DNA of 31,715 bases from NCBI GenBank assembly GCA_003427395.1, contig BFEA01000610.1, forward strand, positions 1 through 31,715. The letters are read 5' to 3'. Positions 1 through 9,699 of this stretch are shown piece by piece. Position numbers and translations under genes: made by a program. The notes beneath the pieces are model-generated. The model did not search any database, was not told the origin of the DNA, and saw only the letters and a list, made by a program, of their open reading frames with translations. Each line of letters starts with the position of its first letter. Position 1 is the first letter of the stretch. Source of the stretch: Chara braunii (Eukaryota > Streptophyta > Charophyceae > Charales > Characeae).

Positions 1-1044
1 CTGAGAATAAATCACCGCAGCTGTCCCAAACCTGAAAATAAGTCACCGAAGTGAAACAGGTGTCACCAAGCCCATACCGTACCTGAAGCACGTCAGACAC
101 CGTAGGACGTAGCCACTCCGTAGCAAGCCTCATATCCGTACCGAACCGAACACCATGGTCGACCCTAGGCAGCACCTGCCCATGCGTCTCCCGCTCTCAG
201 AACGTCCCAACAATGGCAGTGTTAGTAATCAAGCAAACCAACGAAAGTGACGCAGGGAACCTCAGCCATCGGCGGTATTGAACACTGTTAAAATCCGGGG
301 AAAATGTTCAATCCGGGGTCAGAGCTACCGGCGGGTAATCGAGGCGAAATTAGGCCAACCCCCTAATAATCATGGGTTCCCGTCTCTTTCATCATTTTTC
401 ATCATTCTTCCCTTCCATTAATTCTATTGTTGGAAATTGTAAATTATCCGTAAGATCCCCAGAATAAAATTCCGAAAAAGTTCAAATCAATGGCCGAATT
501 CCTTTTGTTTCTTTTCTCTTCTACAATTTTTAATCTTTTTTCTATGTTTTTAATTTCATTGTCGGGAACATAACATAACAAGGGTATTCCCCCTCGAATT
601 AAATGCCATAAAAAATAAAGAAATTAAGGGATATTATGTTTTTCCCTTCTCCCCTACTGGTCGTAATCCCTCTTCCCCATCTTTAATTACGGTACTAAAA
701 TAGACAAAAATTCGAGGCCTCATTTCGGCCCTTGTTGTATGCCGCCAAAAAGGTGGCTGCGAGGTCAGTTCCCGCGATACCCCTCCGCGGCAGGTCAATC
801 CGGGTCTACCCCCCCTGAACGGTCGGAAATGACAGTCCCGAGACATGCCGACTCCGGTCACCCATCTCGCCATCTTTGAGCGTTACTCATAAAGCTCAGT
901 GCGCCCAAAATCAGGGGTGCCCTGAGTTCCCCTAATTTTTGCTGCCTGGTCATACGAGACTACCATCAAAAAACGGATTTGTCCCTGAGCCTAAGCCCCA
1001 AAACTGCGGATCTCAGGCGGCGCACTGTTTGTGGCTGCCTGACA
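1..1044 (-). repeat. LTR-like arm, left copy (inverted relative to the arm at 9700)
   Basis: Read on the minus strand from 1044 downward, this begins TGTCAGGCAGCCAC and matches the plus strand from 9700 (TGTCAGGCGGTCAC). Identity is about 80% by eye over the first 140 bases, then patchy similarity continues to about 420 and more weakly beyond. The TGT start is typical of LTRs. The integrase reading frame of the neighbouring element stops being recognisable exactly at 1045, so the arm replaced or interrupted it. The outer end lies outside the window or is not recognisable, so no target-site duplication can be tested. A terminal inverted repeat of a DNA transposon is the alternative. Confidence 0.55.
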
Positions 1045-1788
1045 GTTTAGGACAAAGTTCTTTACTTCCTTTGCCGCCTTACTCCTGATAGGTCTACCGT
1101 CCACGAACCCAGTGAAATCGTCTCGTATGTTCACGACGTAGTTCATATTGCCTACCCCTCTTGGCATTTTCACTAGATCGACGTGTACCTTCTCTTTTGG
1201 TCTGGTCGGATAGGATGGATGAAGTGGCTCTTTGTATTTCACAAGAGCTCTCTTCTGACACTCTTCGCATGTCATACAATACCTCTCGACGTCCTTATAC
1301 TGTCCATCCCACCAGTACAACCGGCGTATCTTTTCGTAGGTTCCTTTAACTCCCCTGTGTCCTTCGACTACCCCATCGTGAAGTTCCGCAACTATCGTCT
1401 GTCTCTCCTCAGGATCACAGACTACTCGTAAGGGCATTCCCGACCCTACTGGCCTTCGGAAAAGGTGACCCGCTCTAAGGCAGTACTGGGCTACTTGCCT
1501 CCGGATTTCTGAATCTTGACTCTCCTCTCCCGTCAGGTGTAGTCCGATCATTCGGTACTTGCCCTCGTAAAGATTAACCAGGAATCTCTCGGCGCGCCTC
1601 GGCTCTGCCATTGTCAGAGCCCCAACTACTATCGGACGCTCGAGAGGGATGCGTGAAAGTCCATCTGCCACGGCATTTTTCGTACCAGATAATCTTTCAA
1701 CCGTGTAATCGTATAGCCGAATCCGTATTAACCATCGGGCGATGGTCGGGTCCGTCAGACTAAAGTCCTTCTGGAAAGACGGAGGCAA
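1045..1788 (-). pseudogene. Ty3/gypsy integrase, truncated
   Basis: Integrase inserts retroelement cDNA into the genome. This copy begins with the end of RNase H and the connector (motif DGLSRI). The N-terminal HHCC zinc-binding region follows, with both His (GHRG context) and an intact CEEC pair near 1258-1270. The core begins with the first catalytic Asp (VHVDL) and runs to about AKEVKNF. At 1045 the sequence switches to the LTR-like arm, so the second Asp, the Glu and the C-terminal domain are absent. The frame differs from RNase H by one base, with the shift near the TTT run around 1770. No insertion activity is possible from this copy. Confidence 0.85.
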
Positions 1789-2460
1789 CCACGGTGCGGT
1801 CTACTCTCAAGATGAACTGTCGCCCATAGATATAGTGTCTGAACGTGTCTAGACACCGGAGAACAGCCAACACTTCCTTCTTGAATTGACTGTAGTTACG
1901 CTCAGCCGTATTAAGTGTCCTACTCTCAAATCTTAACGGTCTTTCCTTCCCTCCAGCGTCTTTCTGAGACAGCAAACCACCCACTGAACATGGTCCAGCA
2001 TCCGTGGATACTATGAAGGGTCTCTCGGTCTCATCGTCAAAGAATGGCACACCCAACACGCGTCCTCCTTCCTTAAATTCGTCTTTAAGTTCTTGCATAG
2101 CAAGTTCCTGCGAAGAATTGCAATAGAAGTTCTCAGTCTTTCGAAGGAGTAACCTCAATGGCTCAGCCTTCTCCGCATACCCCCGTATGAATATACGCCA
2201 GTAACCGACCACTCCCAGAAACTGCCGGACCTCGGTTGGGCTATGTAACGGTGACGGCCAGTTCAGGAGTTTGTCTAACTTTGTCGGATCTGCTCGGCGT
2301 CCTCTCGAGTCACAGATAAAGCCCAAGATCTTAATAGTCGAGACGGCCCATCGGCTCTTTGTTCCGCTGACTGTTAAATTCGCATCGTCCAGCTGCTCGA
2401 GGACCGCGCAAATATCTGTTAGGTGCTGCTCGACAAATCTCCTAACTCAAGGTACAACCT
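1760..2460 (-). pseudogene. Ty3/gypsy RT thumb/connection and RNase H
   Basis: This continues the RT frame after a single TGA near 2440. The RT C-terminal motif is visible as LGVVGYWRIFI, corresponding to the FLGxxxYYRRFI motif of gypsy RTs. RNase H follows, with the first acidic motif STDAG, then RPLRFESRTL and AERNYSQFKKE (catalytic Glu region), and finally a VDRTV segment where most gypsy elements have TDH. RNase H removes the RNA template during reverse transcription. The frame ends at 1760 after a one-base shift relative to integrase. Apart from the stop and the shift this segment is well preserved. Confidence 0.85.
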
Positions 2461-3310
2461 CTGTCTCATCCCTGTCTATTGACCCTTTAATAGGAAAGTC
2501 ATCCAGAAAAACTTCAACCTTATCAGGGATGAAGTCCTTGAGGACGGCTACCATGGCTCTCTGAAAAACGGCTACCCCATTAGTCNNACCCATTNNGACA
2601 ACCATCATTTGAATTAGTCCCNATGGCGTATGCATAGCCGTGAGGTGNCTGTCCCTAGGGTCAAGCGGTACCTCATCATAGCCTGAGAACAGATCACAGA
2701 CCGAATAGATCGACCNACCTNCNGCGCCTTCTGCCAGTAAATCGGCGTGTGGCACGGAGCCCACGTCTCGTATCGTCACCGCGTTGACCTTCTGAAGGTC
2801 CTGGATCCATCGGATCTTGCCATTCGGCTTTCGTAGGAAGAACCATCGATTTGCATACGCGCTATCAGACGGCTCCGCAACGTGGAAAACCATCTTTTCT
2901 TTTAGGAAGACGATAACTTCTTCCTTCTCCTTCTGGGCGTATTTGTATCCCGCGTCGTTCCAGGGAACATGTGGTATCGTATAAATCCTTGCTGGCTTAG
3001 CGTATCGAGGGTCAATCCTACCGCGCTCTGCGTCACTAAAAGCTATGGCCTTATCACATGTCTTCAGGATTTCTATCACACGTTCTCGCTCCTGTGGGGT
3101 CAAATTCCCATCTCCGATGTCCATCCCTACTATCCTCTCTTCCGTTAGGCGTTGCGGCTCCTTTATCTTTCTTTCTTTGATTTATTTCACGATCTCTTCT
3201 TCCGATATCCCTTCCAGTGCAGATCGCTCGTGGCCCACCGCGGCTGGCTTAACTTTTTGGGCTACTCGCTTGTGTCGCTTGGGTAGCCCCCCATAGGGGG
3301 CCGTGCCCTT
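2447..3310 (-). pseudogene. Ty3/gypsy reverse transcriptase
   Basis: The RT palm and fingers are recognised by RWIQDLQKVNAVTIRD, SVCDLFSGYDEVPLDP and TNGVAVFQRAM. The catalytic box at 2499-2510 reads FLDD, with Phe in place of the commoner Tyr. Upstream, the frame can be followed back to the 8-base A run at 3311-3318, where it joins the protease frame through a one-base shift. A TAA lies in the Lys-rich stretch near 3183. Seven or more single Ns fall between 2586 and 2723, so residues in the middle of the palm are uncertain. The enzyme would copy element RNA to DNA; this copy is broken. Confidence 0.9.
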
Positions 3311-4551
3311 AAAAAAAACACGGATACCACACCGCCAAATTCCTCATCTTTTTCCTTTGGGTATGAGTTGCCGTCCACTATTAGCCGACTCCCTAAATCT
3401 TCCACCTTCACGATCCGACCTTCTTCCTCTGTGAGCAGTGGTCCATATTTCTTCTCGCGAAATCGCACCGCGCGGCCGGAGATAGGTAACGACTTAATCT
3501 GATCACCGGGTCTCGCACCCACAGCGAGAGCTGCTCTGTTCCTCGGATCCCGAGGCTCCACTGTCTCAATCATTACCCACGTCCCGTCTGGTTTCCTAAT
3601 GGACAATGTTTGGCTCCCATCAGGTCGCTCTATTGTCACCGCATGCACGTGGCTCTACCACGTTTGACCCAAGAGCAGGTCGGAGCTGCAGTTCTTGACT
3701 GCAAAGACAGACAGAGTCACTCTTACCCCTTGGACCTCTATGGCTGCCTTGTGACAAACCCCAGTGATCTGTTGTTTTCTCCCGTCAGCCGTCTCTATCT
3801 CGAATAGGTATGACCTATCGAGGCCCAGTCCAACTTGTACTGCCAGGTCCTCGTCTATGATGACAGCCTCACTGCCGTTATCAATCACAGCATCGAGTAT
3901 CGCTCCATCGTTTACAATCGTCTCTACGGCCCCGCTACCAAGTATATAAAACTTGTCTCGAGGCACACCTTCCATCCCATCGAGAAGGACTGTCGCCATG
4001 CGTTCTGCTCTGGCAGTCACCCCCGTTACTGCTACTGTAGAAGCTTCCGCTTTAGGGGCCCCCTGACCCTCCTCTGATAGAGGTATGCGAGTCTTCCGCA
4101 TGATCATCTGTAATTCATCACGAGCCGGCTTCGATGCCGCCAGGTACTCCAGAATAGAGCACTGCATTGGTTGCCGAAGGGCCCGCCTCAGTGGCTGAAC
4201 CGTGTCAATCTCGTCCAACGAACTCTTCATTAAGAACTTCTTCAGTCCCCTCTTTCGCGGCGAAAGGATAACCTCCTCTCCATCGACCCGCTGCCCGTCC
4301 TTCTCCGTCATCACGTAATCCGTGTCAGTCTTCTTCGATGTAGACCCTCTTGCCGACTTGGTGGCTGCCACCCTTATGGGTGTGGTCGCGATATCCCCCT
4401 CAAAGATTATCTTGATGCTCTGGCTCCTGACCGGCTCCATTCCTTTACTCGTCTTTATTCTCCTTGCTTCGACATTCTCCTTCATCGAAGGGAACATCGA
4501 TACATCTCCCAGATCATCTGCCCACTTGACGTACTTGCGGTCGTCAAGCAC
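3262..4551 (-). pseudogene. Ty3/gypsy aspartic protease region with post-protease linker
   Basis: This stretch stays in the gag frame. The retropepsin active-site strand reads AVIDNGSEAVII at about 3865-3890, where the family has D-S/T-G. Asp and Gly are kept but the middle residue is Asn. The second conserved element, LLLGQTW, lies just before a TAG at 3655-3657. The frame then reopens from 3654 to 3262 with a Pro/Arg-rich linker of about 130 residues leading into pol. About 200 residues between the knuckle and the protease are Lys/Arg-rich and unrecognised. In the family this protease cuts the polyprotein; with Asn at the active site and a stop next to it, function is unlikely. Confidence 0.75.
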
Positions 4552-5409
4552 GACAAGTCCGTCATCTATTGCCCGTTTGAGGTCCGGGCAATCCCTCTTG
4601 ATATGATCTTCTCCTCTACAGTAGACGCATGAGTTCCTGGGAGTAGATGTCCTGTCGTCTGCGCCTCTAGAGATCGAATTCCTGGCCGCCTTGGGGTCAG
4701 GCGACTTGGGATATGGTTCTGATGAGACGCCATATCCCCCTCTCTCATTCCGACCACGCGAATCGTTGCGCCGGTCTCCTCCAGACCCTCCTTGCCCTTA
4801 CCACCCTCCCGAATCATTCCGGCGGTCCCCCGAGTCATATCGTCCTCGTGTCTCATCGCGTCGGTCCCCTCGGTTGTACCATCCCCGCGACTCATCGCGC
4901 TGCTCTCTCGCATCTCCCCCACGCTCAAACCGTCCGCGCGACCCATCTTGTCGTTCCCAGTCCCGATCTCCTCTCTCATATCTACTCCCTCTGTAGCCAT
5001 CTCGACCCGACCTCTCGTATCTGTCGTCCCTATATCCATCTCGTCGACCCTGTTCTGTCTCCCATCAGCCGCGGGAGTCGTCTCTACCCCGATCGGCCTC
5101 TTAGCGAGGGCTTCGGGGGTAATCATCTAGCCTCCTTGCTCGCACAAACAGCTCGCGATCTCTGCGGTCCCGGTCTATCTCATCGTCCCTACGTCGCCAT
5201 GATTCATCGTCTCTCTCTCTTCCCCTCGTACGATAATCAGTCAGCGTCCGGGGATTTCTATCCTCGACACTCCTCCAGGGATCGTTGTTCCTACGGTCCC
5301 AACGAAGTGAATAGGGTCCTCCAGGTTTGTCCCGGTAGGCCATGGCTCCTGTAGTGGTCACAATCTCTGTAACATGTCTCGTCAATCCCTTCACCATGTC
5401 CCGTATTCA
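4552..5409 (-). pseudogene. Gag Arg/Gly/Asp-rich linker and CCHC zinc knuckle
   Basis: The same frame as capsid and protease continues through stops at 5407, 5101, 5065 and 4798. From about 5330 to 4700 the translation is dominated by Arg, Asp, Gly, Tyr and Ser in short units such as RDGYRG, SRYERG and DRRNDS. That composition resembles RGG-type disordered RNA-binding domains. It ends in a zinc knuckle at 4588-4629, C-x2-C-x4-H-x4-C (CVYCRGEDHIKRDC). The knuckle is the usual nucleocapsid RNA-binding motif. This low-complexity block shows as several overlapping open frames on both strands, and only this frame makes sense as protein. Confidence 0.75.
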
Positions 5410-6456
5410 CTTCACTTCCTCTGCCACGACCTCATTCTTCTCCGACCAGGGATAGTCCTTGAAATCAGGACATCTATTAGTGGCATACTCCTTGTAGAGA
5501 GAGAAGTCACGTCTTCTCATCCCTCTCCACACCAAGTCCTTGTAATCGTCTGCCTCCGCCTTTATCGCGAGCTTTAGAACTTCAGGGAAATCAAGCCTGT
5601 CGCGCGGAAAATCTCTAAGTATACTTTTTTGCCTACCTTTGGACAAGTATCCGATAAAGATAGTACAGCGCTCGACCTCTGAGATCTTCCCCTTCTTCAT
5701 CAGCATGTCGGAGATCTTCTGGAAATGCATCCCAAATGCCCGTACGCTCTCATCGTCATCTTGAGTCATTGTTTCAAGGTCCTTAATGGAATACTTGTTG
5801 TCCTCCAGTTTGTAAAGTTCAACGAGATTCTTCTTGTACGAAGTCCATTTCCCATCCTTCGGTCGAGCTTCCTTAACTTCCCTACCGAGACATGGGTCCA
5901 CATTAAATAGGAAGTTCTCTATAATCTCTTCCTCCGACCACTGACTCCGGCTGGCGTGAAGCTCCCACTTCTCCAGATATTCTGTGATACCATAAACCCT
6001 GAAGGCAGGAGGCTCTGAGACCTTGTGCGTAATAATATAGCGGTTCTTGCTCTCGTAAGGGAGCGGATGTGACTCCCCTGTCTGGGGGTCGAAGACTCGC
6101 CTGGGCGGCGCCCTGTCTCTATCTCTGTCCCTCCAATAGGAATCCCTCAAATTCTCTTTCCAGTCATCTTTGTACCTGTCCGCTATGGTGTCCCTCCGCT
6201 CGTACTCGGGGAAGCGCCGCCTCGTCGCTTCTNGTCGTCCGCTCGAGGTACCCGTCTTTAGAGCCTCCTGCGGCTCTGTCGCAACTGGTTCGCCTCTCAT
6301 GTCGGGCCCTCCGTCATTGGTTTGGTCAGCCCATCTCAGTGGTGCTTCTTGCCTAATTCGTTCCTTCAGATCCCTCAGTGCTCGATCGGGCGATGCCCTG
6401 TACTCCTCTCCTGCTTCGCCCGTGGTCGGTTGTGGCCCCATCGTGTCAGGTTCCAT
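5410..6456 (-). pseudogene. Ty3/gypsy Gag capsid
   Basis: The open frame is 349 codons. The N-terminal 130 residues are polar and Arg/Pro-rich. The capsid-like helical region follows, with EYLEKWELHASRSQWSEEE, then SYKKNLVELYK, DESVRAFGMHFQKISD and FPRDRLDFPEVLKLA, the usual retrotransposon gag pattern of a tryptophan-rich start and a late amphipathic segment. It ends at a TGA (5407-5409) beyond which the same frame continues into the nucleocapsid, so that stop is probably a mutation. Gag would assemble the particle. The ATG at 6456 was chosen, but the frame is open upstream for at least 20 codons, so the true start is uncertain. Confidence 0.8.
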
Positions 6457-6502
6457 TGTACTGCCAGAAGATGCAGTTAGGTATTCTAGCCAACTGTTAC
6501 AG

Positions 6503-6582
6503 CCCGACCCTATGACATTCGCTCCAACCCGGACCTATGACAGTCGCGGCAGCCCGGACTTATGACAGTCGCGGCAGCCCGG
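6503..6582 (-). repeat. 25-bp tandem repeat just upstream of gag
   Basis: Three successive copies start at 6503, 6528 and 6553, with a partial fourth at 6578. Each begins CCCGGACCTATGACAGTCGC or a variant; the first copy is the most divergent. The period is 25 bp, not a multiple of three. It sits between the upstream coding region and the gag frame of the minus-strand element. Confidence 0.7.
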
Positions 6583-6589
6583 AATTGTT

Positions 6590-7555
6590 TCTTTGTCACG
6601 ACTTGCGTCCGCCTCCAATCTTAGCTCTCGACTGCCTTGATTACCACCTCCAGTATCCCGTACCGGTCGCAGATCTCGTGTTCTCTCTCTATCCCAAGAA
6701 TCCCTGTCTCTAAGTAACCTCTCTTTCGGGATCGGTCAACAAGGCCGTGCCTGTCCGGATCCACAGTACGCCCGTGGCAGGACCTCTATCCTTGAGACAG
6801 ATTGCAATCCCAAACCTAGCCAACGTCTCCTGATCAACACTCCCCAAAAGTCCTCGAGCGTCTCTCTCCGTCCTCCTTGCTAGTTCTTCTAGCCCTATCT
6901 GAATCGGTTAGCCCGCTAAAGGCCCTCATACTGCCATCCAAAGTCGCCCATCGACCTCTCTAGCTTCCTCTATTCTTCCAAGAGCTTCCAATTTTTATTT
7001 CCACTATCGTATGTCCTCAACAGTTACGAGGTCATCTGTCTAACAGCTGAGGTAAGTTAGTGCTATAACGACTTGTAACCTCATCGCCGACCGCTCCAAT
7101 ATGTCATAAAATGTCTCAAAGTCCTCACTATCTCCTCCTCCGTCTATCGCCTCTAAAGTCTTCATCGTTTCCTTCCAGTANCGGTTGTGAGCGGCTAACA
7201 CCCTGAGTATTGCACCATCTGTTACAACTCTCCCTAACTCTCCAGCTTTCCTGGCTTCGCTTATCTTCAACCTCTCAGCCTCTCGGGTCGCCTCGTACCA
7301 TGCCCTTATCCGAGACCGCCCTTCGAAGGGTGTTACTCGGAGTACGTATTTTATCCTTCGTCCTCCTTCTATTCCAATCCAAAGTCCTGTCCCCCTTGCC
7401 TCACGCAGGGCACGGCGGAAACACTCTGCCTCCTCAACTATGCACAGTCTGGTATGGAGCTGGAGTTCTAAGATCACTAACACTAATGGTCCGTCCAGTC
7501 TCCCTACCACATGTAATGAGTACCGATCCGTCGTGTGTAGTGCAGTCTCGCTCAT
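6590..7555 (-). pseudogene. Upstream-of-gag coding region, part 4 (gag-proximal)
   Basis: From 7555 to 7040 the frame is open for 171 codons. The same frame then continues with protein-like composition to about 6720, broken by about seven stops. Recognisable stretches include LEALGRIEEAREVDG, ARRTERDARGLLG and GVLWIRTG. A further shift leads to KAVES and RRTQVVTKKQF near 6600-6660. All the stops could derive from CAG, CAA or CGA by one C-to-T change. I recognise no domain. The region is rich in Arg, Glu and Leu and alternates short hydrophobic strands with charged helices. Its strand and position suggest an extra ORF of the retroelement; some plant Tat/Ogre elements are known to carry one upstream of gag. 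Confidence 0.45.
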
Positions 7556-7632
7556 GTCCTGTCGCTACTCCCCTGCGTTACTTTGTCTCCCGTTGTCTCG
7601 CTCTTTGCAGATCGCTTACTAGTTTCTTCGCG

Positions 7633-8544
7633 TCATACGCTTCTAGCCTTTACCTTCTCCAAAAAGTCTGATCTCCACGCCTGGATATTCTCTCTCTCCT
7701 CCCTAAACAGACTCTCTAACTCTCTCGTCACGAGTTCAGCTCTTCGCAACTTGCCCTCGTCTTGACACGACCAAATCTCCCTTAACTTGTCCCCCAATTT
7801 CTTTACCTGGTTCAAGAGTGGTTCTTTAACGCGCTTTCTCACTCTTTCGACTGCCTCACTCTCCTCTTCGATACTCAGTCCACATCTTTCTCCAGCTCAC
7901 CCTCTCACCCTCGCTCTAGCCTCCGCTACCGTCTCATCGTGGTAGTGCTCCGTGCGCATATAACCATGAGACCATATCATCACATCATAGGAAATCGAGG
8001 TCTGGAAGGTCACTCGCGCCAGTCCATCAGCTCTACGCTCGTGGATCAAATCCCTAGCTCGTTGTCTACACTCACTCGCCGTCAAGTCCTCGTCTACGTA
8101 CGCTCGGAAAAGTACTGTCACAGTGTATCCTGTACTTACCAGTTGCTCTTCTACACGCATCACCGTGGCCGTCCTTCCCGGCATTCCCTAAGCTGCGACC
8201 TCGAAGAGAAATCTCGCGTCTTTTAGCCCCTCGTAATCGATCTCTGCTCGTCTCCTGCAGTACCTGATCAGATCGATAGGCCTCAGACAGTCCACCCAGC
8301 TCGTAACATCTATGATGTCGTCAAGCGTCTCTCTACTGGGCGGCCCCCACCTTACACAAATGACGTAGTATACTTCCTTGAAGCGGGGCGCTAAGCCCTC
8401 CCAGAGGGCGTAAAGTATGTGATCGACTGCTCTTCTTAAGCGATCCACGCTCCCATAGGTCTGCCCTATCACGAAGTAGGAACTCCGAATCGCCAATCCT
8501 TTCTCGGGTAGAGGGTCGGATGTGGTGGACCGTATACCAAGCAA
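7633..8544 (-). pseudogene. Upstream-of-gag coding region, part 3
   Basis: One frame runs from 8544 to 7633 with only a TAG (8188-8190) and a TGA (7897-7899), giving about 300 codons. The order is a segment SSYFVIGQTYG followed by a helix RLRRAVDHILY, then the stop, then TGYTVTVLFRAYV followed by CRQRARDLIHERRADG, then a charged, probably coiled-coil tail (KLGDKLREIW, ELESLFREERENI). A shift near 7560 joins part 4. No family is recognised. The two strand-helix blocks look like repeats of one fold, judged by eye only. Confidence 0.45.
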
Positions 8545-8944
8545 CTCCTACTCGTCCTCCCTCCAGAGAGTCTCGCCAATTGCTGATTAACGATCACTCT
8601 GGCCAACAACTCGCTTCTCCACCAACTCCTGCTCGCCCCTGCGAGCGTTAGCCCTATCTCTAAATTGTGTGTTCTATCCGCTATTAGATGTCCGACCCCT
8701 TCTAGATCATGAGTCCTCTCGGGTCGCTCGTCTCGTAGTATCACGTTCCATAGGAAGAGCCCCTCAGCGAGCCACGTTCCCAAGTATCGTTTCGGTACAG
8801 CCCTGCCTCTTCTAACGCCACAGGAAGTGGTATGTCGTATCCAACCGCCGTCTCTCTGGGGCCCACAAGCTTCCTCACACTATACGATTCGGACTCTCGT
8901 GAGAAAACATAAGCTAACCAGGCCGCTGAATCAGTCCTCATTTC
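8469..8944 (-). pseudogene. Upstream-of-gag coding region, part 2
   Basis: There are two overlapping frames, 8941-8741 and 8783-8469. They appear to be one coding stretch broken by a shift near 8765 and joined to part 3 by another shift near 8540. The first holds GPRETAVGYDIPLPVALEE (DIPL at about 8825-8840); the second holds AEGLFLWNVILRDE. A similar series (P-x-E, then DIPL, then a G-x3-LF segment) occurs in the ORF at 29618-30835, so this segment probably belongs to a repeated family and is not random open frame. Function unknown. Confidence 0.4.
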
Positions 8945-9104
8945 TTCTCCTACTCTCGGTCAGCATCACTCTACTCCCTCCGATACACCCCATCTCTCGA
9001 CGTTGCTAACCCTTCCGACAACTCTCGCACTCAGGTCCAGTATGGTCGAATAGGTTCAGTAGCCAGGCTCACTCATCCNTCGCCCTGGTGCGCTCCTCTA
9101 CCTC

Positions 9105-9699
9105 CTACGCCCGGACCGCTACTCCTATCCTGGGAAAATGGGCGTCTNTAACGTCAATCTCCTCCTCGTCAACCTCACTCTCTGGGTCGACCCAGTCTGG
9201 TTCCCACAGCTCCTCGTCGTCCTCTCGCTCCCAACCCTCGTCGTCAAACTCGTCCTCGACGCGGTATGGCGCCTGTCCTATAGCTTGGTAGTATTCCGTC
9301 AACTGATGGCCGTATATCAGAGGTCGCCCGGCGTCCTCACTCCACCAGCTCTCCCAGTCGTCTGAGAAGAGCAGGCCGATACAGGTCACGTACTCGGGGC
9401 CTGCTCGGAGCTCACGGTCTAACCAATCCCAAACGCACGGAGACTGGGGCCATTTGTCGTCTATCGAGCGGATCAGCTCTATAAGCTGAACCCTCTCGTC
9501 TCCCCAACGAGGCCCACCGGTCGCAAGCGAATAGTAGATGTAGTCTAGGTCGGCAGGCCTTCTCGCCAGGATCTTGAGATCCTGATAGGCCAGGTATGTC
9601 TNGACCACTCCACCAATACCTCCAAAGACGCTCTCTACTACGAACGTCGGAACTATCGCCCGCAGGCTCCTAACGCTGTACGGGAAAAACCCGTCCCGT
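9105..9699 (-). pseudogene. Upstream-of-gag coding region, part 1 (5'-most, truncated)
   Basis: The frame is open from the arm boundary at 9699 to 9105, about 195 codons, with no clear Met start, so it has probably lost its beginning to the arm. A moderately hydrophobic stretch (VPTFVVESVFGGIGGVV) precedes LAYQDLKILARRPADLDYIY. A Trp/Asp-rich acidic part follows (SDDWESWWSEDAG), with an Asp/Glu tail (EREDDEELWEPDW). Ns interrupt two codons. No family is recognised. The frame ends at 9105, and the next coding segment begins near 8941. Confidence 0.4.

Larger units (their letters stand above)
1045..9699 (-). mobile_element. Degenerate Ty3/gypsy LTR-retrotransposon body, minus strand
   Basis: On the minus strand the order is an unrecognised upstream coding region, Gag capsid, Arg/Gly-rich linker, CCHC knuckle, aspartic protease, reverse transcriptase, RNase H and integrase. 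This is the Ty3/gypsy order, with integrase last. From 6456 to 3262 a single frame carries gag, protease and a post-protease segment, interrupted by stops. RT and RNase H then lie in a second frame, and integrase returns to the first. Both ends are cut by inverted LTR-like arms, and no LTR of its own is visible. Scattered single Ns fall in the RT region. It is not autonomous as assembled. Confidence 0.85.

Noticed and set aside
4691-5354. Plus-strand open frames of 100-213 codons opposite the gag linker
   Set aside because: They are shadows of the Arg/Gly/Asp-rich minus-strand frame; Pro/Ser/Arg-rich translation is expected from its complement.
6477-6495. TGGCTAGAATACC after a CA on the minus strand as a primer-binding site with an LTR end just upstream of gag
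   Set aside because: I can name no matching tRNA, the gag frame is open through it, and coding-like sequence resumes within about 100 bases upstream, leaving no room for an LTR.
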